Shown here one piece after another: positions 19,115 through 28,581 of a stretch of DNA of 64,000 bases (its first letter is position 1; each line of letters opens with the position of its first letter). The notes under the pieces are model-generated. The model ran no database searches. It saw only the letters and a list, made by a program, of their open reading frames with translations, and was not told the DNA's origin. The position numbers and the translations under genes were made by a program. Source of the DNA: Archangium violaceum (GTDB taxonomy: Bacteria; Myxococcota; Myxococcia; Myxococcales; Myxococcaceae); NCBI RefSeq assembly GCF_016887565.1, contig NZ_CP069396.1:12568001-12632000 (forward strand). Direction: 5' to 3'.

Positions 19115-20752
19115 TCAGTGCGCGGCGCCGTCCTCGACCCCGGCTCCGAGCGCGCGCGTATTGTCCGAGTAATCGATGGGCAGGTCGATGACGTGCACTC
19201 CGCCCGATTCCAGGCAGCGCGAGAGGGTGGACCCGAACTCCGAGGCACTCGCCGGGCGGTGTCCGCGCGCGCCGTACGCCTCCGCGTAACGGACGAAGTC
19301 CGGGTTGCCCAGCTCCATGCCGAAGTCCGGGAGCCCCATCGTCCCCTGCTTCCAGCGAATCATCCCGTAGCCGTCGTCGCGCACCACGACCACCGTCAGG
19401 TCCAGCTTCAGACGCACCGCCGTCTCGAGCTCCTGCGAGTTCATCATGAACCCGCCGTCGCCACACACCGCGAGCACCTTGCGCCGGGGATGGACCAGCC
19501 TGGCCGCGATGGCGGATGGGAGCCCCGCCCCCATCGTCGCGAGCGCGTTATCGAGCAGCAGTGTGTTGGGCCGGCGGCAGCGGTAGTAGCGGGCGAACCA
19601 GAGCTTGTACATGCCGTTGTCCAGACACACGATGCCATCGTCCGGCATCGCGCGCCGCACCTCGGCGACGAGCCTCGCGGGGTAGATGGGGAAGCGCTCG
19701 TCGTCGGTGCCGCGCGCGAGCTGCGCGTCCAGCCCGGCCCGGGCGCGCTCGAAGGGAGCGAAGTCCCAGTGAGAGCGCGAGCCGACCCCCTCCGCGATGC
19801 GCCACACCGCGTTGGCGATGTCGCCGGTCACCTCCACCTGCGGGAAGTACACGGGGTCCACCTCGGCCGACGAGAAGTTCAGGTGGACCACCGTGCGGTG
19901 TTTGTCACGCATGACGAACGGCGGTTTCTCGATGACATCGTGGCCCACGTTGACGATGCAGTCCGAGGCGTCGATGGCCCGGTGGACGAAGTCCCCATCG
20001 GAGAGCGCCGCGGTCCCCATCCAGAGCGGATGGGTCTCATCCACCACCCCCTTGCCCATCTGGGTGCTGAAGAAGGGCATTCCCACCCGGTCCACGAAGA
20101 CGCGGAGCATCTCCGAGGTGAGCTTGCGGTTGGCGCCCGCGCCAATCATGAGCAGCGGACGGCGGGCGGACGCGATGGCCTCGACGGCCAGGGCGATGGA
20201 GGACTCGTCGGCCACGGGTCGGCGGTAGGCGCTGGGCACGAGGGGCACGGCGTCGGAGGACTCTCGCGCCACGTCCTCGGGCAACTCCAGGTGCGTGGCA
20301 CCGGGGCGCTCCTCCTCGGCCCGGCGGAAGGCCTCGCGCACCGCCGAGGGGACGTGCTCCGAGGAGACGAGCGTGCGGGTGGACTTGGTGAGCGGTCGCA
20401 TCATCCCCACGACGTCGACGATCTGGAAGTGGCCCTGCTTGCCAGCCTTGATGGGCTTCTGCCCGGTGAGCATCACCATGGGCATGGCACCGAGCTGGGC
20501 GTACGCCGCGGCGGTGACGAGGTTGGTGGCGCCAGGCCCCAGCGTCGCGAGACACACGCCCGCGCGCCCGGTGAGCCTGCCCCACGTGGCGGCCATGAAG
20601 CCCGCGGCCTGCTCGTGGCGGGTGAGGACGAAGCGCACCCCCGAGGCACGCAGCGACTCGAGCAGGTCCAGGTTCTCCTCGCCAGGGAGTCCAAAGACGC
20701 AGCGCACGCCCTCCGCTTCGAGCGCTTTGACGAACAGATCCGATGCCTTCAT
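19115..20752 (-). CDS. Acetolactate-synthase-like thiamine-diphosphate enzyme
   Basis: ThDP-dependent enzyme of the acetolactate synthase large-subunit group (545 aa). Catalytic Glu47 lies in TRHEQAAGF, the GDGGFMMNSQEL metal/ThDP motif near 415-426, and the DDGYGMIRWKQ block near 442-452 fits the catabolic AlsS style more than the biosynthetic one. No regulatory small subunit (ilvH) is beside it. Start ATG 20752 follows GGAGGAGAAACCC. Being paired with an aldehyde dehydrogenase and a divergent LysR gene, it may serve a catabolic or fermentative branch rather than valine biosynthesis; this is inference. Other ThDP carboligases or decarboxylases remain possible. Confidence 0.85.
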   Translation of the reverse strand: MKASDLFVKALEAEGVRCVFGLPGEENLDLLESLRASGVRFVLTRHEQAAGFMAATWGRLTGRAGVCLATLGPGATNLVTAAAYAQLGAMPMVMLTGQKPIKAGKQGHFQIVDVVGMMRPLTKSTRTLVSSEHVPSAVREAFRRAEEERPGATHLELPEDVARESSDAVPLVPSAYRRPVADESSIALAVEAIASARRPLLMIGAGANRKLTSEMLRVFVDRVGMPFFSTQMGKGVVDETHPLWMGTAALSDGDFVHRAIDASDCIVNVGHDVIEKPPFVMRDKHRTVVHLNFSSAEVDPVYFPQVEVTGDIANAVWRIAEGVGSRSHWDFAPFERARAGLDAQLARGTDDERFPIYPARLVAEVRRAMPDDGIVCLDNGMYKLWFARYYRCRRPNTLLLDNALATMGAGLPSAIAARLVHPRRKVLAVCGDGGFMMNSQELETAVRLKLDLTVVVVRDDGYGMIRWKQGTMGLPDFGMELGNPDFVRYAEAYGARGHRPASASEFGSTLSRCLESGGVHVIDLPIDYSDNTRALGAGVEDGAAH

Positions 20753-20828
20753 GGGGTTTCTCCTCCGAGACGAGGGGAAATCTACGCGTGGCCCACGATT
20801 CGTACATTCGTTTGTTCCCATGAACCCG

Positions 20829-20843
20829 ATAGGCATTGCCTAT
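20829..20843. promoter_or_regulatory. Perfect palindrome of LysR T-N11-A type
   Basis: ATAGGCA-T-TGCCTAT, a 7-bp perfect inverted repeat with one central base. It contains the T-N11-A spacing (T20830, A20842) of LysR-type operators. It lies 9 nt before the LysR start codon and 76 nt upstream of the divergent acetolactate-synthase-like gene, so it probably serves autoregulation and activation of the operon. Confidence 0.7.
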
Positions 20844-20852
20844 GATGGAGGA

Positions 20853-21737
20853 ATGGAGCTCCGCCACCTGCGCTACTTCTCCGCCGTCGCGGACACGCTG
20901 CACTTCGGACGCGCCGCGCGGCGCATCCACGTCTCGCAGCCCACGCTGTCGCAGCAGATCCGCCAGCTCGAGGAGGAGCTCGGCTCGCCGCTCTTCGAGC
21001 GCGCGCGCAGTGGCGTGCGGCTGACGCAGGCGGGAGAGCTGTTCCGCACGTACGCCTCACGCGCGCTGGAGGACGTGGACGCTGGCCGGGTGGCGGTGAG
21101 CGCGCTGCGCGGGCTGGCCACGGGGACGCTGCGCGTGGGCTACCCTCCGAGCATGCGCGGTGTCGTGGTGCCCGCGCTGGCCGCGGTGCTGCGCGGACAC
21201 CCTCGCCTGGCGCTGAGCGCCGAGGAGGCGGTGGTGAGGCGGGTGGAGCGGCGGCTCACGGACGGCAAGCTGGACGTGGGACTGGGGTACTCGCCCGCGC
21301 GCTCACCGGACCTCGACGCGGAGCCCGTCTTCGATAGCAGGCTGGGACTCGTCGTGGCGAGGGGGCACCCGTTGGCTGGAGCGGAGTCCGTGGGGGCGAA
21401 GCAGCTCGCGGGCGAGTCGTTCGCGTTGCTCTCGCGAGGGCTGCGCGTGCGCGCGCGAGTGGACGCCTACTTCGATGCCATGCGGCTCGCGCCGCACATC
21501 GCGCTCGAGTCGAACGCGGTGGCCACGGTGCTCGCGATGGTGCGCGCGGGTCTCGCCATCACCGTGCTGCCCGAGCCGCGACTCCCCGACGCCGAGCGCC
21601 TGGTGGTGAAGCGGCTGTCCCCGGCACCGCGAACCGAGCTCGCGGCGCTCCTCTGGCGCAAGGGCGCGCCGCGCACCCCCGCGGCGGAGCTGTTCGCGGC
21701 GGAGGTGCGCGCGCGGTCGAAGGAGGACGCCGGGTGA
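20853..21737 (+). CDS. LysR family transcriptional regulator
   Basis: DNA-binding regulator of 294 aa. The N-terminal winged helix-turn-helix reads MELRHLRYFSAVADTLHFG with AARRIHVSQPTLSQQIRQLE; the effector domain runs from about residue 90 (GTLRVGYPPSMRGVV) and ends with the GLAITVLPE strand typical of CynR/BenM-like members. It is divergent from the acetolactate synthase/aldehyde dehydrogenase operon across a 100-bp gap holding a perfect T-N11-A palindrome, so it almost certainly regulates that operon. Effector unknown. ATG 20853 begins the universally conserved MELRHL opening; a GGAGG motif lies very close (3 nt). Confidence 0.93.
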   Translation: MELRHLRYFSAVADTLHFGRAARRIHVSQPTLSQQIRQLEEELGSPLFERARSGVRLTQAGELFRTYASRALEDVDAGRVAVSALRGLATGTLRVGYPPSMRGVVVPALAAVLRGHPRLALSAEEAVVRRVERRLTDGKLDVGLGYSPARSPDLDAEPVFDSRLGLVVARGHPLAGAESVGAKQLAGESFALLSRGLRVRARVDAYFDAMRLAPHIALESNAVATVLAMVRAGLAITVLPEPRLPDAERLVVKRLSPAPRTELAALLWRKGAPRTPAAELFAAEVRARSKEDAG

Positions 21738-21738
21738 G

Positions 21739-21757
21739 GGAGCGGGTCCTCCGCTCC
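21739..21757. terminator. Hairpin between convergent genes
   Basis: GGAGCGG / CCGCTCC, a 7-bp GC stem with a 5-nt loop filling the 23-bp gap between the convergent LysR and cyclase genes. No long T-run follows, so it may be a weak bidirectional terminator. Confidence 0.4.
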
Positions 21758-21760
21758 GGG

Positions 21761-24661
21761 TCAGCTCTTCGCGAAAGGGCCCTTGCCCCTGCGGTATGCG
21801 ACGACGGCCTGCTCGGGAGTCATCGCCGTGCCCTCGGCCCAGACGGCGGCGAACAGGGTGTCTCCCAGCTCGCCGCGCGCGTGAACGACGGCCTCGTCGA
21901 ACTCCGTCTGATCGATCCGGTCGAGCGCGCTCCCACTCCTCTCGAGCAGGGCCTGCGCCGCGGCGAGCAGGCCCGCGGCACGGTCTGGCTGCTGCTGCAT
22001 CCCCGCCAGCCGGGCCAGGCCCACGAGCGACGCGGCGATGCGGCACTTGTCGCCCTGCTCGCGGCACACGGACAGGCTCTCCTCGAACAGCGATTCCGCC
22101 AGCGCCAGCTCGCCCCGGCGCAGCGCGACCAGCCCGCGCACGTGCAGCGCGGTCGCGATCCCCGTCTTCGCCCCCAGCGCCCTGTAGTGCGCCAGGGCCT
22201 CGTCGCAGGGAGCCGTGGCGCGCGGATAGTCCCCCTCGCCCAACCCCACCCGCCCCAGCTCCGTCAGGCAATGGGCGATCTCGTGCGGATCCCCCGTCTC
22301 GCGCAGCAGGCCCAGGCACTCCTCCAGCCGGGTGCGCGCAGTGGCGAAGTCTCCCTCGGCCAGCGCCATGCGTCCCAGGTCGGAGAGGCCGGCCGCGAAA
22401 TACATCCGGTCTCCCAGGCCCCGGAAGATGGCCACGTTCTCCTCGAAGTACGCGCGGGCCGCGGCGTAGTCGCGCCGGGCCAGCGCATCCCAGCCCAGCT
22501 TTCGAAGCACGTAGGCCGCGCCCCGGGCATCGCCCAGTTGCCTCCGCAGCGACAGGCTCTCCTCATCGTACCCGCGGGCCTTCACGGGGTCCCCCAGGCC
22601 GCGCGTCGCGTTTCCCAGCACGCTGAGCGACATGGCGATGCCGTGCAGGTCTCCCAGCGGGCGCAGGAGCTCCAGGGCCTCCAGGCAATGCGTCCGCGCC
22701 ACCGCGAAATCGCCCTGCTCGGTCCCCAGGGACGCCGCCACCAGGAGCGCCTTGGCCCGCAGACCTTCCGGTGCTCCGCGGCCTTTCTGCAATGCCGCCT
22801 CGGCCCAGCGGCGCCCCTCCGCCAGGTGTCCCCGGTTGCCCCAGAACCACATCATGGCCACGCAGAGCCGGAGCGCCACCTCGGCCTCCGCGTTCTCCAG
22901 CGCCCAGCTCAGCGCCGCGCGCACGTTGTCGTGCTCCCGGCCCAGCCGGTCGAACCAGACGAGCTGTTCCGGCCCCCGGAGCCGCCCGTCCGCCTCCTCC
23001 GCCAATGCCAGGAAGTACGCGGCGTGCCGCTGGCGCAATCCGGCCGGGTTGCCCTCGGCCGAGGCCCGCTCCCAGGCATACTCGCGGATCGTCTCCAGGA
23101 TGAGGAAACGTGGCTCCCCATCCGGCTCCACGTCCTGGCGCAGCAGGCTCTTGTCCGCCAATGACGCGAGGCCGTCGAGGATGTCGAACCCCTCCGTCCC
23201 CTCGCACACCGCCTCCACCGCCTGGAACGTGCAGCCTCCGACGAACACCCCCAGCTGGCGGAAGAGCGCCCGCTCCTCGACGGAGAGCAGGTCGTAGCTC
23301 CAGGCGATGGCCCCCCGCAGCGTCCGCTGCCGCGCGGGCAGATCCCCCAGGTTGGACGCCGAGAGCGCCAGCCGGCTCGGGAGGCGGCGCAGCAACATCG
23401 GAGGGGGGAACTGGCGGACACGCGCGGCCGCCAGCTCGATGGCCAGCGGCAGGCCGTCCAGCCGCGAGCAGATCTCCGCCACCGCGGCCGCGTTCTCCTC
23501 GGACAGCCTGAAGTCACTCCGCACCGCCGTCGCCCGCTCGACGAAGAGCCGGACCGAATCGAACTCCATCAGCCGCTCCGCCGGGGGGAGGGCCTTGAGA
23601 TCCGGAAGCGCCATCGGCGGGACCGGGTAGTCGTGCTCGCCCGAGACCCACAGCAGGGCCCGGCTGGTGACGAGCACCTTGAGCTCCGCGCCCGCCCTCA
23701 ACAGGTCCACCACGACCGGCGCGGCGGTGGTGACCTGCTCGAAGTTGTCCAGCAGCAGCAACATCTGCCGGCCGCGGACGCGCTCCTTCAGGCACTCCAG
23801 CTCCGTCCGTTCTCCGTCCGCCTTGACGCCGAGGACCTGGGCGATCGCCGACGGAACCAGCGCCGGGTCCGAGACCGACGCCAGCTCCACGAACCAGACC
23901 CCATCGCGGAACTCGTCCAGCATGTGGTGCCCGGCCTGAAGGGAGAGCCGCGTCTTGCCGGTCCCCCCCGGCCCCGTCAGCGTGAGCAGGCGCACCTTCG
24001 GATCTCTCAGCCGCCGCTGGAGCTCGGCCAGTTCCCGCCACCGGCCGACGAACGCGCTCGGCGGGGACGGGAGGTTGTGCGGCCGGGGCTCGAGCGAACG
24101 CAGCGGTGGGAACTCCGCCGGCAGCGCGGGGTGCACCAACTGGTAGATGTGCTCGGGCTCTGGAAGATCCTTGAGGCGGTGCTCGCCCAGGTCCCGAAGC
24201 GACGCGCCCCCGGGCAACGCACCGGGCTCGGACACCGCCGTGGCGACGACCCCGGAGAGCACGATCTGCCCGCCGTGCGCCGTCGACATCAGGCGGGCGC
24301 ACCGGTAGAGGGGAGCGCCGAAGTAGTGGCTCCCCTGGGGCTCGACCTCTCCCAGGTGCAGGCCCATCCGCACCTTGAGGGTGCCCAGCTCGCCCCAGGG
24401 CTCCGCATGGAGCGCGCGCTGGCCTTCCAGCGCCGCCGCCAGGGCCTCCGCCGGCCGGGGGAAGGAGGCATAGACGGCATCCCCCACCGTCTCGAACACG
24501 ACGCCGCCCTGGGTCTCGACCGCCTGCCGGAGCAGCTCATGGTGGCGGCGGACCGCGGACCGGTACGCGTCCGGGTGTGCCTGCAGCAGCCGGGTCGAGC
24601 CCTCGATGTCGGTGAAGAGGAAGACGACGGTGACGGTGGCCCGGGCGCTGGAGGAATTCAT
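21761..24661 (-). CDS. Class III nucleotide cyclase / AAA ATPase / TPR regulator
   Basis: About 966 aa. N-terminal class III cyclase domain (about 8-170): metal-binding FTDIEGSTRL, VGDAVYASF, and RMGLHLGE. Then a P-loop NTPase of the transcription-regulator type (TLTGPGGTGKTRL Walker A; MLLLLDNFEQV Walker B), a winged-helix-like linker and, from about 550, some eight TPR-like repeats. Such proteins are common in actinobacteria and myxobacteria; whether the cyclase makes cAMP is not decided by eye, as the substrate-specifying residues were not checked. M at 24661 starts MNSSSARATVTVVFLFTDI and was chosen over upstream frame-open sequence. It lies 67 nt downstream of the borosin-type methyltransferase gene on the same strand, so co-transcription is possible. 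Confidence 0.88.
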   Translation of the reverse strand: MNSSSARATVTVVFLFTDIEGSTRLLQAHPDAYRSAVRRHHELLRQAVETQGGVVFETVGDAVYASFPRPAEALAAALEGQRALHAEPWGELGTLKVRMGLHLGEVEPQGSHYFGAPLYRCARLMSTAHGGQIVLSGVVATAVSEPGALPGGASLRDLGEHRLKDLPEPEHIYQLVHPALPAEFPPLRSLEPRPHNLPSPPSAFVGRWRELAELQRRLRDPKVRLLTLTGPGGTGKTRLSLQAGHHMLDEFRDGVWFVELASVSDPALVPSAIAQVLGVKADGERTELECLKERVRGRQMLLLLDNFEQVTTAAPVVVDLLRAGAELKVLVTSRALLWVSGEHDYPVPPMALPDLKALPPAERLMEFDSVRLFVERATAVRSDFRLSEENAAAVAEICSRLDGLPLAIELAAARVRQFPPPMLLRRLPSRLALSASNLGDLPARQRTLRGAIAWSYDLLSVEERALFRQLGVFVGGCTFQAVEAVCEGTEGFDILDGLASLADKSLLRQDVEPDGEPRFLILETIREYAWERASAEGNPAGLRQRHAAYFLALAEEADGRLRGPEQLVWFDRLGREHDNVRAALSWALENAEAEVALRLCVAMMWFWGNRGHLAEGRRWAEAALQKGRGAPEGLRAKALLVAASLGTEQGDFAVARTHCLEALELLRPLGDLHGIAMSLSVLGNATRGLGDPVKARGYDEESLSLRRQLGDARGAAYVLRKLGWDALARRDYAAARAYFEENVAIFRGLGDRMYFAAGLSDLGRMALAEGDFATARTRLEECLGLLRETGDPHEIAHCLTELGRVGLGEGDYPRATAPCDEALAHYRALGAKTGIATALHVRGLVALRRGELALAESLFEESLSVCREQGDKCRIAASLVGLARLAGMQQQPDRAAGLLAAAQALLERSGSALDRIDQTEFDEAVVHARGELGDTLFAAVWAEGTAMTPEQAVVAYRRGKGPFAKS

Positions 24662-24728
24662 CGGCGTGGCTGCTTCCCGTCCGGTGCGCCCGGCTCGACG
24701 AGTGTCTCGGCCATCCGAGCCTACCTGT

Positions 24729-25523
24729 TCACCGGCCCCCCTGGGGAGCCCTGAGTGCACGCAGCCGCTCGACCATGGCTTCGTCCACCTCGGGAGGGCG
24801 GGCCGGAGGAATGTACAGGGTCATGGACGGGGGGATGTCCGCCTCCGCGAGCCGCTTCAGGGGAAGACGGCGGATGGTGGGCTCACACCCCGGGAGCGTC
24901 GAGGCCTGGTAGAGGCACACCTCGTGGTCCTCGGAGTAGAACGGGAGCAGGCGCTCCACCAGCAGCGGCAGCGCCGAGAGGTCATACCGCTCCTGCTTGT
25001 AGGTCCAGTCACCGATGGCGCCGATCTGCCAGAGGATGACGGCACTCGACACATCGAGGGGGCGCCGGTACAGCAGGAAGTCGGTGGCCTCATAGGACTG
25101 ACAGCCGGTCTTCGGGTCGACACCGAGGTCGGCGAACAGGCAGTCCTCGGCCGAGATGCCCGGGAGCATCTGGGCGCGATAACCCTCGCGGCGCGCGCGC
25201 CGGATCGCCTCGTGTGAGGGATAGGCGAACACGCCCGGGTGACCATACAGTGCCAGACACGTGAGCTGGCCGGCGCGCACGCACGTCAGCACGCGCTCGA
25301 CCATCTCCTCATAGGTGTCCGTGCGGAGCTTGCCGTCGGCATAGAGGCCCACCAGCGACTCCGCACCGCGCGGGTTCAGGTCCTGGATCACCGCCACCGA
25401 GACCGGATTGGACACGATGTACAGCACCTTGTCCGCCCGGCGCATCCAGGCGATGGCCTCGGTGGTGAGCTGGCCGACCGGACTGATGCCGGTGCCGACG
25501 ACGATCAAGGAACCTTCGCCCAT
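24729..25523 (-). CDS. Borosin-type alpha-N-methyltransferase (SonM/OphMA-like, tetrapyrrole-methylase fold)
   Basis: SAM-dependent methyltransferase of 264 aa, expected to N-methylate backbone amides of a partner peptide. It reads VVGTGISPVGQLTTEAIAWM (SAM loop), conserved Tyr61, Arg67 and Tyr71 in YADGKLRTDTYEEM, ALYGHPGVFAYPSHEA, then LPGISAEDCLFADLGVDP and ILWQIGAIGD. These blocks are hallmarks of the borosin methyltransferases OphMA and SonM rather than of cobalamin/siroheme methylases. OphMA carries its substrate in cis; here there is no C-terminal core, and a small peptide gene lies 12 nt upstream, as in split borosin systems. Start ATG 25523 follows the precursor stop closely. Product undetermined. 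Confidence 0.87.
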   Translation of the reverse strand: MGEGSLIVVGTGISPVGQLTTEAIAWMRRADKVLYIVSNPVSVAVIQDLNPRGAESLVGLYADGKLRTDTYEEMVERVLTCVRAGQLTCLALYGHPGVFAYPSHEAIRRARREGYRAQMLPGISAEDCLFADLGVDPKTGCQSYEATDFLLYRRPLDVSSAVILWQIGAIGDWTYKQERYDLSALPLLVERLLPFYSEDHEVCLYQASTLPGCEPTIRRLPLKRLAEADIPPSMTLYIPPARPPEVDEAMVERLRALRAPQGGR

Positions 25524-25535
25524 GACGTGAACCGG

Positions 25536-25889
25536 CTATCGCCGCGGCTTCGATTCCGGCTTGGGCTTGGGGGCGGGCTTGGGCGCCGGCTCGGTCCCGG
25601 GTGTCGGCTCCTCCGAGGGCTCGGAGTCGGGCACGAGCGTGGTATCGGGCTCGGGCTCGGGTGCCGAGGCCTGCATCATCCCGTCCACGCGCAGCGCATC
25701 GACGCCGAGCCGCGAGAAGATGGCCTGGGTATTGCCGCTACCGAGCGCCTGCCGGTCCTCGGCGGACAGACCCGCGGAGGCCATCGCCTCGGCGGGATCC
25801 GCGAGGAATGCGCCCAGCCGAGTGGGGTCCGTCGCCAGGCCCGCCAGGAACTGCGTCAGTGCACCACGACCCTGAACTTCGACCGCCAT
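25536..25889 (-). CDS. Candidate split-borosin precursor peptide
   Basis: 117-residue protein directly upstream of the methyltransferase. Residues about 9-63 form an amphipathic helical domain: LTQFLAGLATDPTRLGAFL, ADPAEAMASAGLSAEDRQAL, then NTQAIFSRLGVD. This matches the binding-domain pattern of SonA-like precursors (a DP-x-AM-x-AGL-x-xxD...AI pattern). The last 45 or so residues are Pro/Glu/Ser then Pro/Lys rich (SEPSEEPTPGTEPAPKPAPK), unlike the hydrophobic cores of known borosins; the DTTLVPDS segment near residue 82 is the only hydrophobic patch in the tail. The ATG at 25889 follows AAGGAGG with 8-nt spacing; ATG 25895 is too close. The core is not identified. Confidence 0.78.
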   Translation of the reverse strand: MAVEVQGRGALTQFLAGLATDPTRLGAFLADPAEAMASAGLSAEDRQALGSGNTQAIFSRLGVDALRVDGMMQASAPEPEPDTTLVPDSEPSEEPTPGTEPAPKPAPKPKPESKPRR

Positions 25890-25911
25890 GAGCATCCCCT
25901 CCTTGTACAAT

Positions 25912-25922
25912 ACCCATTGGGT
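25912..25922. promoter_or_regulatory. Small inverted repeat upstream of precursor gene
   Basis: ACCCA-T-TGGGT, a perfect 5-bp inverted repeat 23 nt upstream of the precursor ATG, in the 231-nt divergent region shared with the P450. Short enough to be chance; listed as possible operator. Confidence 0.25.
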
Positions 25923-26120
25923 GAACCCGCGGAAGCAGTAGCCCTACCTGCCGGCGCGCATTCTACAACCGCCGGAGGAGGATACAGCACAAGAGGAACG
26001 CTGGAAGTCGCCCCTCCCTCTTCCTACCTTCCTGGGTTCGTCCGCGTACTGGTTCACCGCCATCCCCGACGAGACGCCCGGTCCGGACCTGACGCCACTT
26101 GGAGGAGTAGAGTCGCGCCC

Positions 26121-27518
26121 ATGGCGCCTCCTCGCATCCCGCTGCCGCACCTCCTTCAACTCCACCAATGGGTCGCCCACCCCCTGCGGTTCATGGAGGA
26201 GTCGGCACGCCGTTACGGCGATAGCTTCGTGATGCAGTTTCCCAACACCCCTCCGTTCCTCTTCACCCGAGACCTGGAGATGATCCGCCAGGTCTTCACC
26301 GGCAAGCCGGAGGATCTCCACGTGGGACCGGTGAACCGGGTACTGGAGGCGGTGGTGGGAAAGCACTCCCTGCTGCTGCTCGATGGCCAGGAGCACATCC
26401 AAGAGCGGAGGATGATGACACCTCCCTTCCACGGTGAACGGATGCTGGCCTACGGACTGTCCATGCGCGAGTCCGCCAGCCGTTCCATCGACCGGTGGCC
26501 GCGGAGCGGGGCCTTCACCCTCCACGAGGTGTTCCAGGACATCACCCTGGACATCATCCTCAAGACGGTCTTCGGCCTCTCCGAGGGAGCGACACTCGAG
26601 CGCTTCCGCGAGCTGTTCGTGCGGATGCTGAACATGGGCTCGGCGAACGCCGTGCTGTACTTGAGCGCCCTGCTCCCGGCGGAGCGGCTGCACCGGGTGC
26701 TCGCGGTGGGGAGGGACCCCATCCAGCTCGGGCCGGTGAAGGCCGATGTGAGCTGGGCGCTGCCGTGGACCCAGCTCAGCCGTCTCATGCGAGAGGTGGA
26801 CACGTACCTCTTCACGGAGATGGAGCGGCGCCACGCCGAGGGCGTCGAGAAGCGCGAGGACGTCCTGTCGATGCTCATGCAGGCGCGTGACGAGCACGGC
26901 CAGCCCATGTCCGACCAGCAGTTGCGTGACGAGGCCATCACCCTCCTGGCGGCCGGGCACGAGACCACCGCGACCACGCTCTCGTGGGCCTTCCACTTCG
27001 TCCTCCAGCACCCCGAGGTGGAGGAGAAGCTCCGGGCGGAGCTCCACCAGGTGGCGGGAACGGGGCCACTGGCTCCCGAGCAGGTGAACCGGCTGGAGTA
27101 CCTGGACGCGACCTTGAAGGAGACGTTGCGTCTGGTGCCCGTCGCGCCCGCCGTGGGCCGGGTGCTGCAGCGGCCGATGAAGGTGGGCGAGTGGGAGCTG
27201 CCCGCCGGCATGGCCGTGATGGCGTGCTCCTATCTCACGCATCGCCGCCCGGACCTGTGGCCAGAACCCGAGCGCTTCAACCCGGAGCGCTTCATGGGCA
27301 AGCGGCCCGGGCCCCACGAATACTTCCCCTTTGGAGGCGGGGCCCGGCGCTGCCTCGGCATGGCCTTCGCCAATTACGAGATGCGGATCGTCTTCGCCGA
27401 GGTCCTCCGCCGGGTGAAGCTCCGGCCCGCCACGCCCTACGCGTTCCGGGTGGCGCGGCGCGGTGTCACCCTGACGCCCGAGGGAGGGGTGCCCGTCGTC
27501 GTCGAGTCGCGGAGCTGA
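26121..27518 (+). CDS. Cytochrome P450
   Basis: Haem-thiolate monooxygenase of 465 aa. Haem-binding [15 protein letters not shown] with proximal Cys411, I-helix oxygen groove [15 protein letters not shown], and the EXXR charge pair in KETLRLVP. The sequence style, with the N-terminal [20 protein letters not shown] and [12 protein letters not shown], is of the CYP102/CYP4-like bacterial group. Substrate unknown. It is transcribed divergently from the borosin-type operon across 231 nt, so it could be a tailoring enzyme for that peptide, but this rests on position only. Electron partner not in the window. ATG 26121 has GGAGGAG about 14 nt upstream, a long spacing. Confidence 0.93.
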   Translation: MAPPRIPLPHLLQLHQWVAHPLRFMEESARRYGDSFVMQFPNTPPFLFTRDLEMIRQVFTGKPEDLHVGPVNRVLEAVVGKHSLLLLDGQEHIQERRMMTPPFHGERMLAYGLSMRESASRSIDRWPRSGAFTLHEVFQDITLDIILKTVFGLSEGATLERFRELFVRMLNMGSANAVLYLSALLPAERLHRVLAVGRDPIQLGPVKADVSWALPWTQLSRLMREVDTYLFTEMERRHAEGVEKREDVLSMLMQARDEHGQPMSDQQLRDEAITLLAAGHETTATTLSWAFHFVLQHPEVEEKLRAELHQVAGTGPLAPEQVNRLEYLDATLKETLRLVPVAPAVGRVLQRPMKVGEWELPAGMAVMACSYLTHRRPDLWPEPERFNPERFMGKRPGPHEYFPFGGGARRCLGMAFANYEMRIVFAEVLRRVKLRPATPYAFRVARRGVTLTPEGGVPVVVESRS

Positions 27519-27520
27519 GC

Positions 27521-27607
27521 ACGCCCTCGTTGGAGAACATCGACGAGGTGTTCACGCGCATGCACGCCGGTGGGCACGAAGGCCGCGTGGTGCTGGACCT
27601 GGCCGGG
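27521..27607 (+). pseudogene. Remnant of a zinc-type alcohol dehydrogenase C terminus
   Basis: In the 136 nt between the P450 and the ABC ATPase, one frame reads [18 protein letters not shown] then RVVLDLAG. This is the usual end of medium-chain dehydrogenases (LENVNEAL-x-RM...GRVVLDL). No upstream part of such a gene exists here, so it is probably a decayed 3' fragment left by replacement or deletion. It shares bases with no other gene. Confidence 0.5.
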
Positions 27608-27654
27608 CCGAGTCGGCGAGGTTCACCCCCCCAATCACCTCGGATGGGGTACCC

Positions 27655-28577
<923 letters not shown>

Positions 28578-28581
<4 letters not shown>

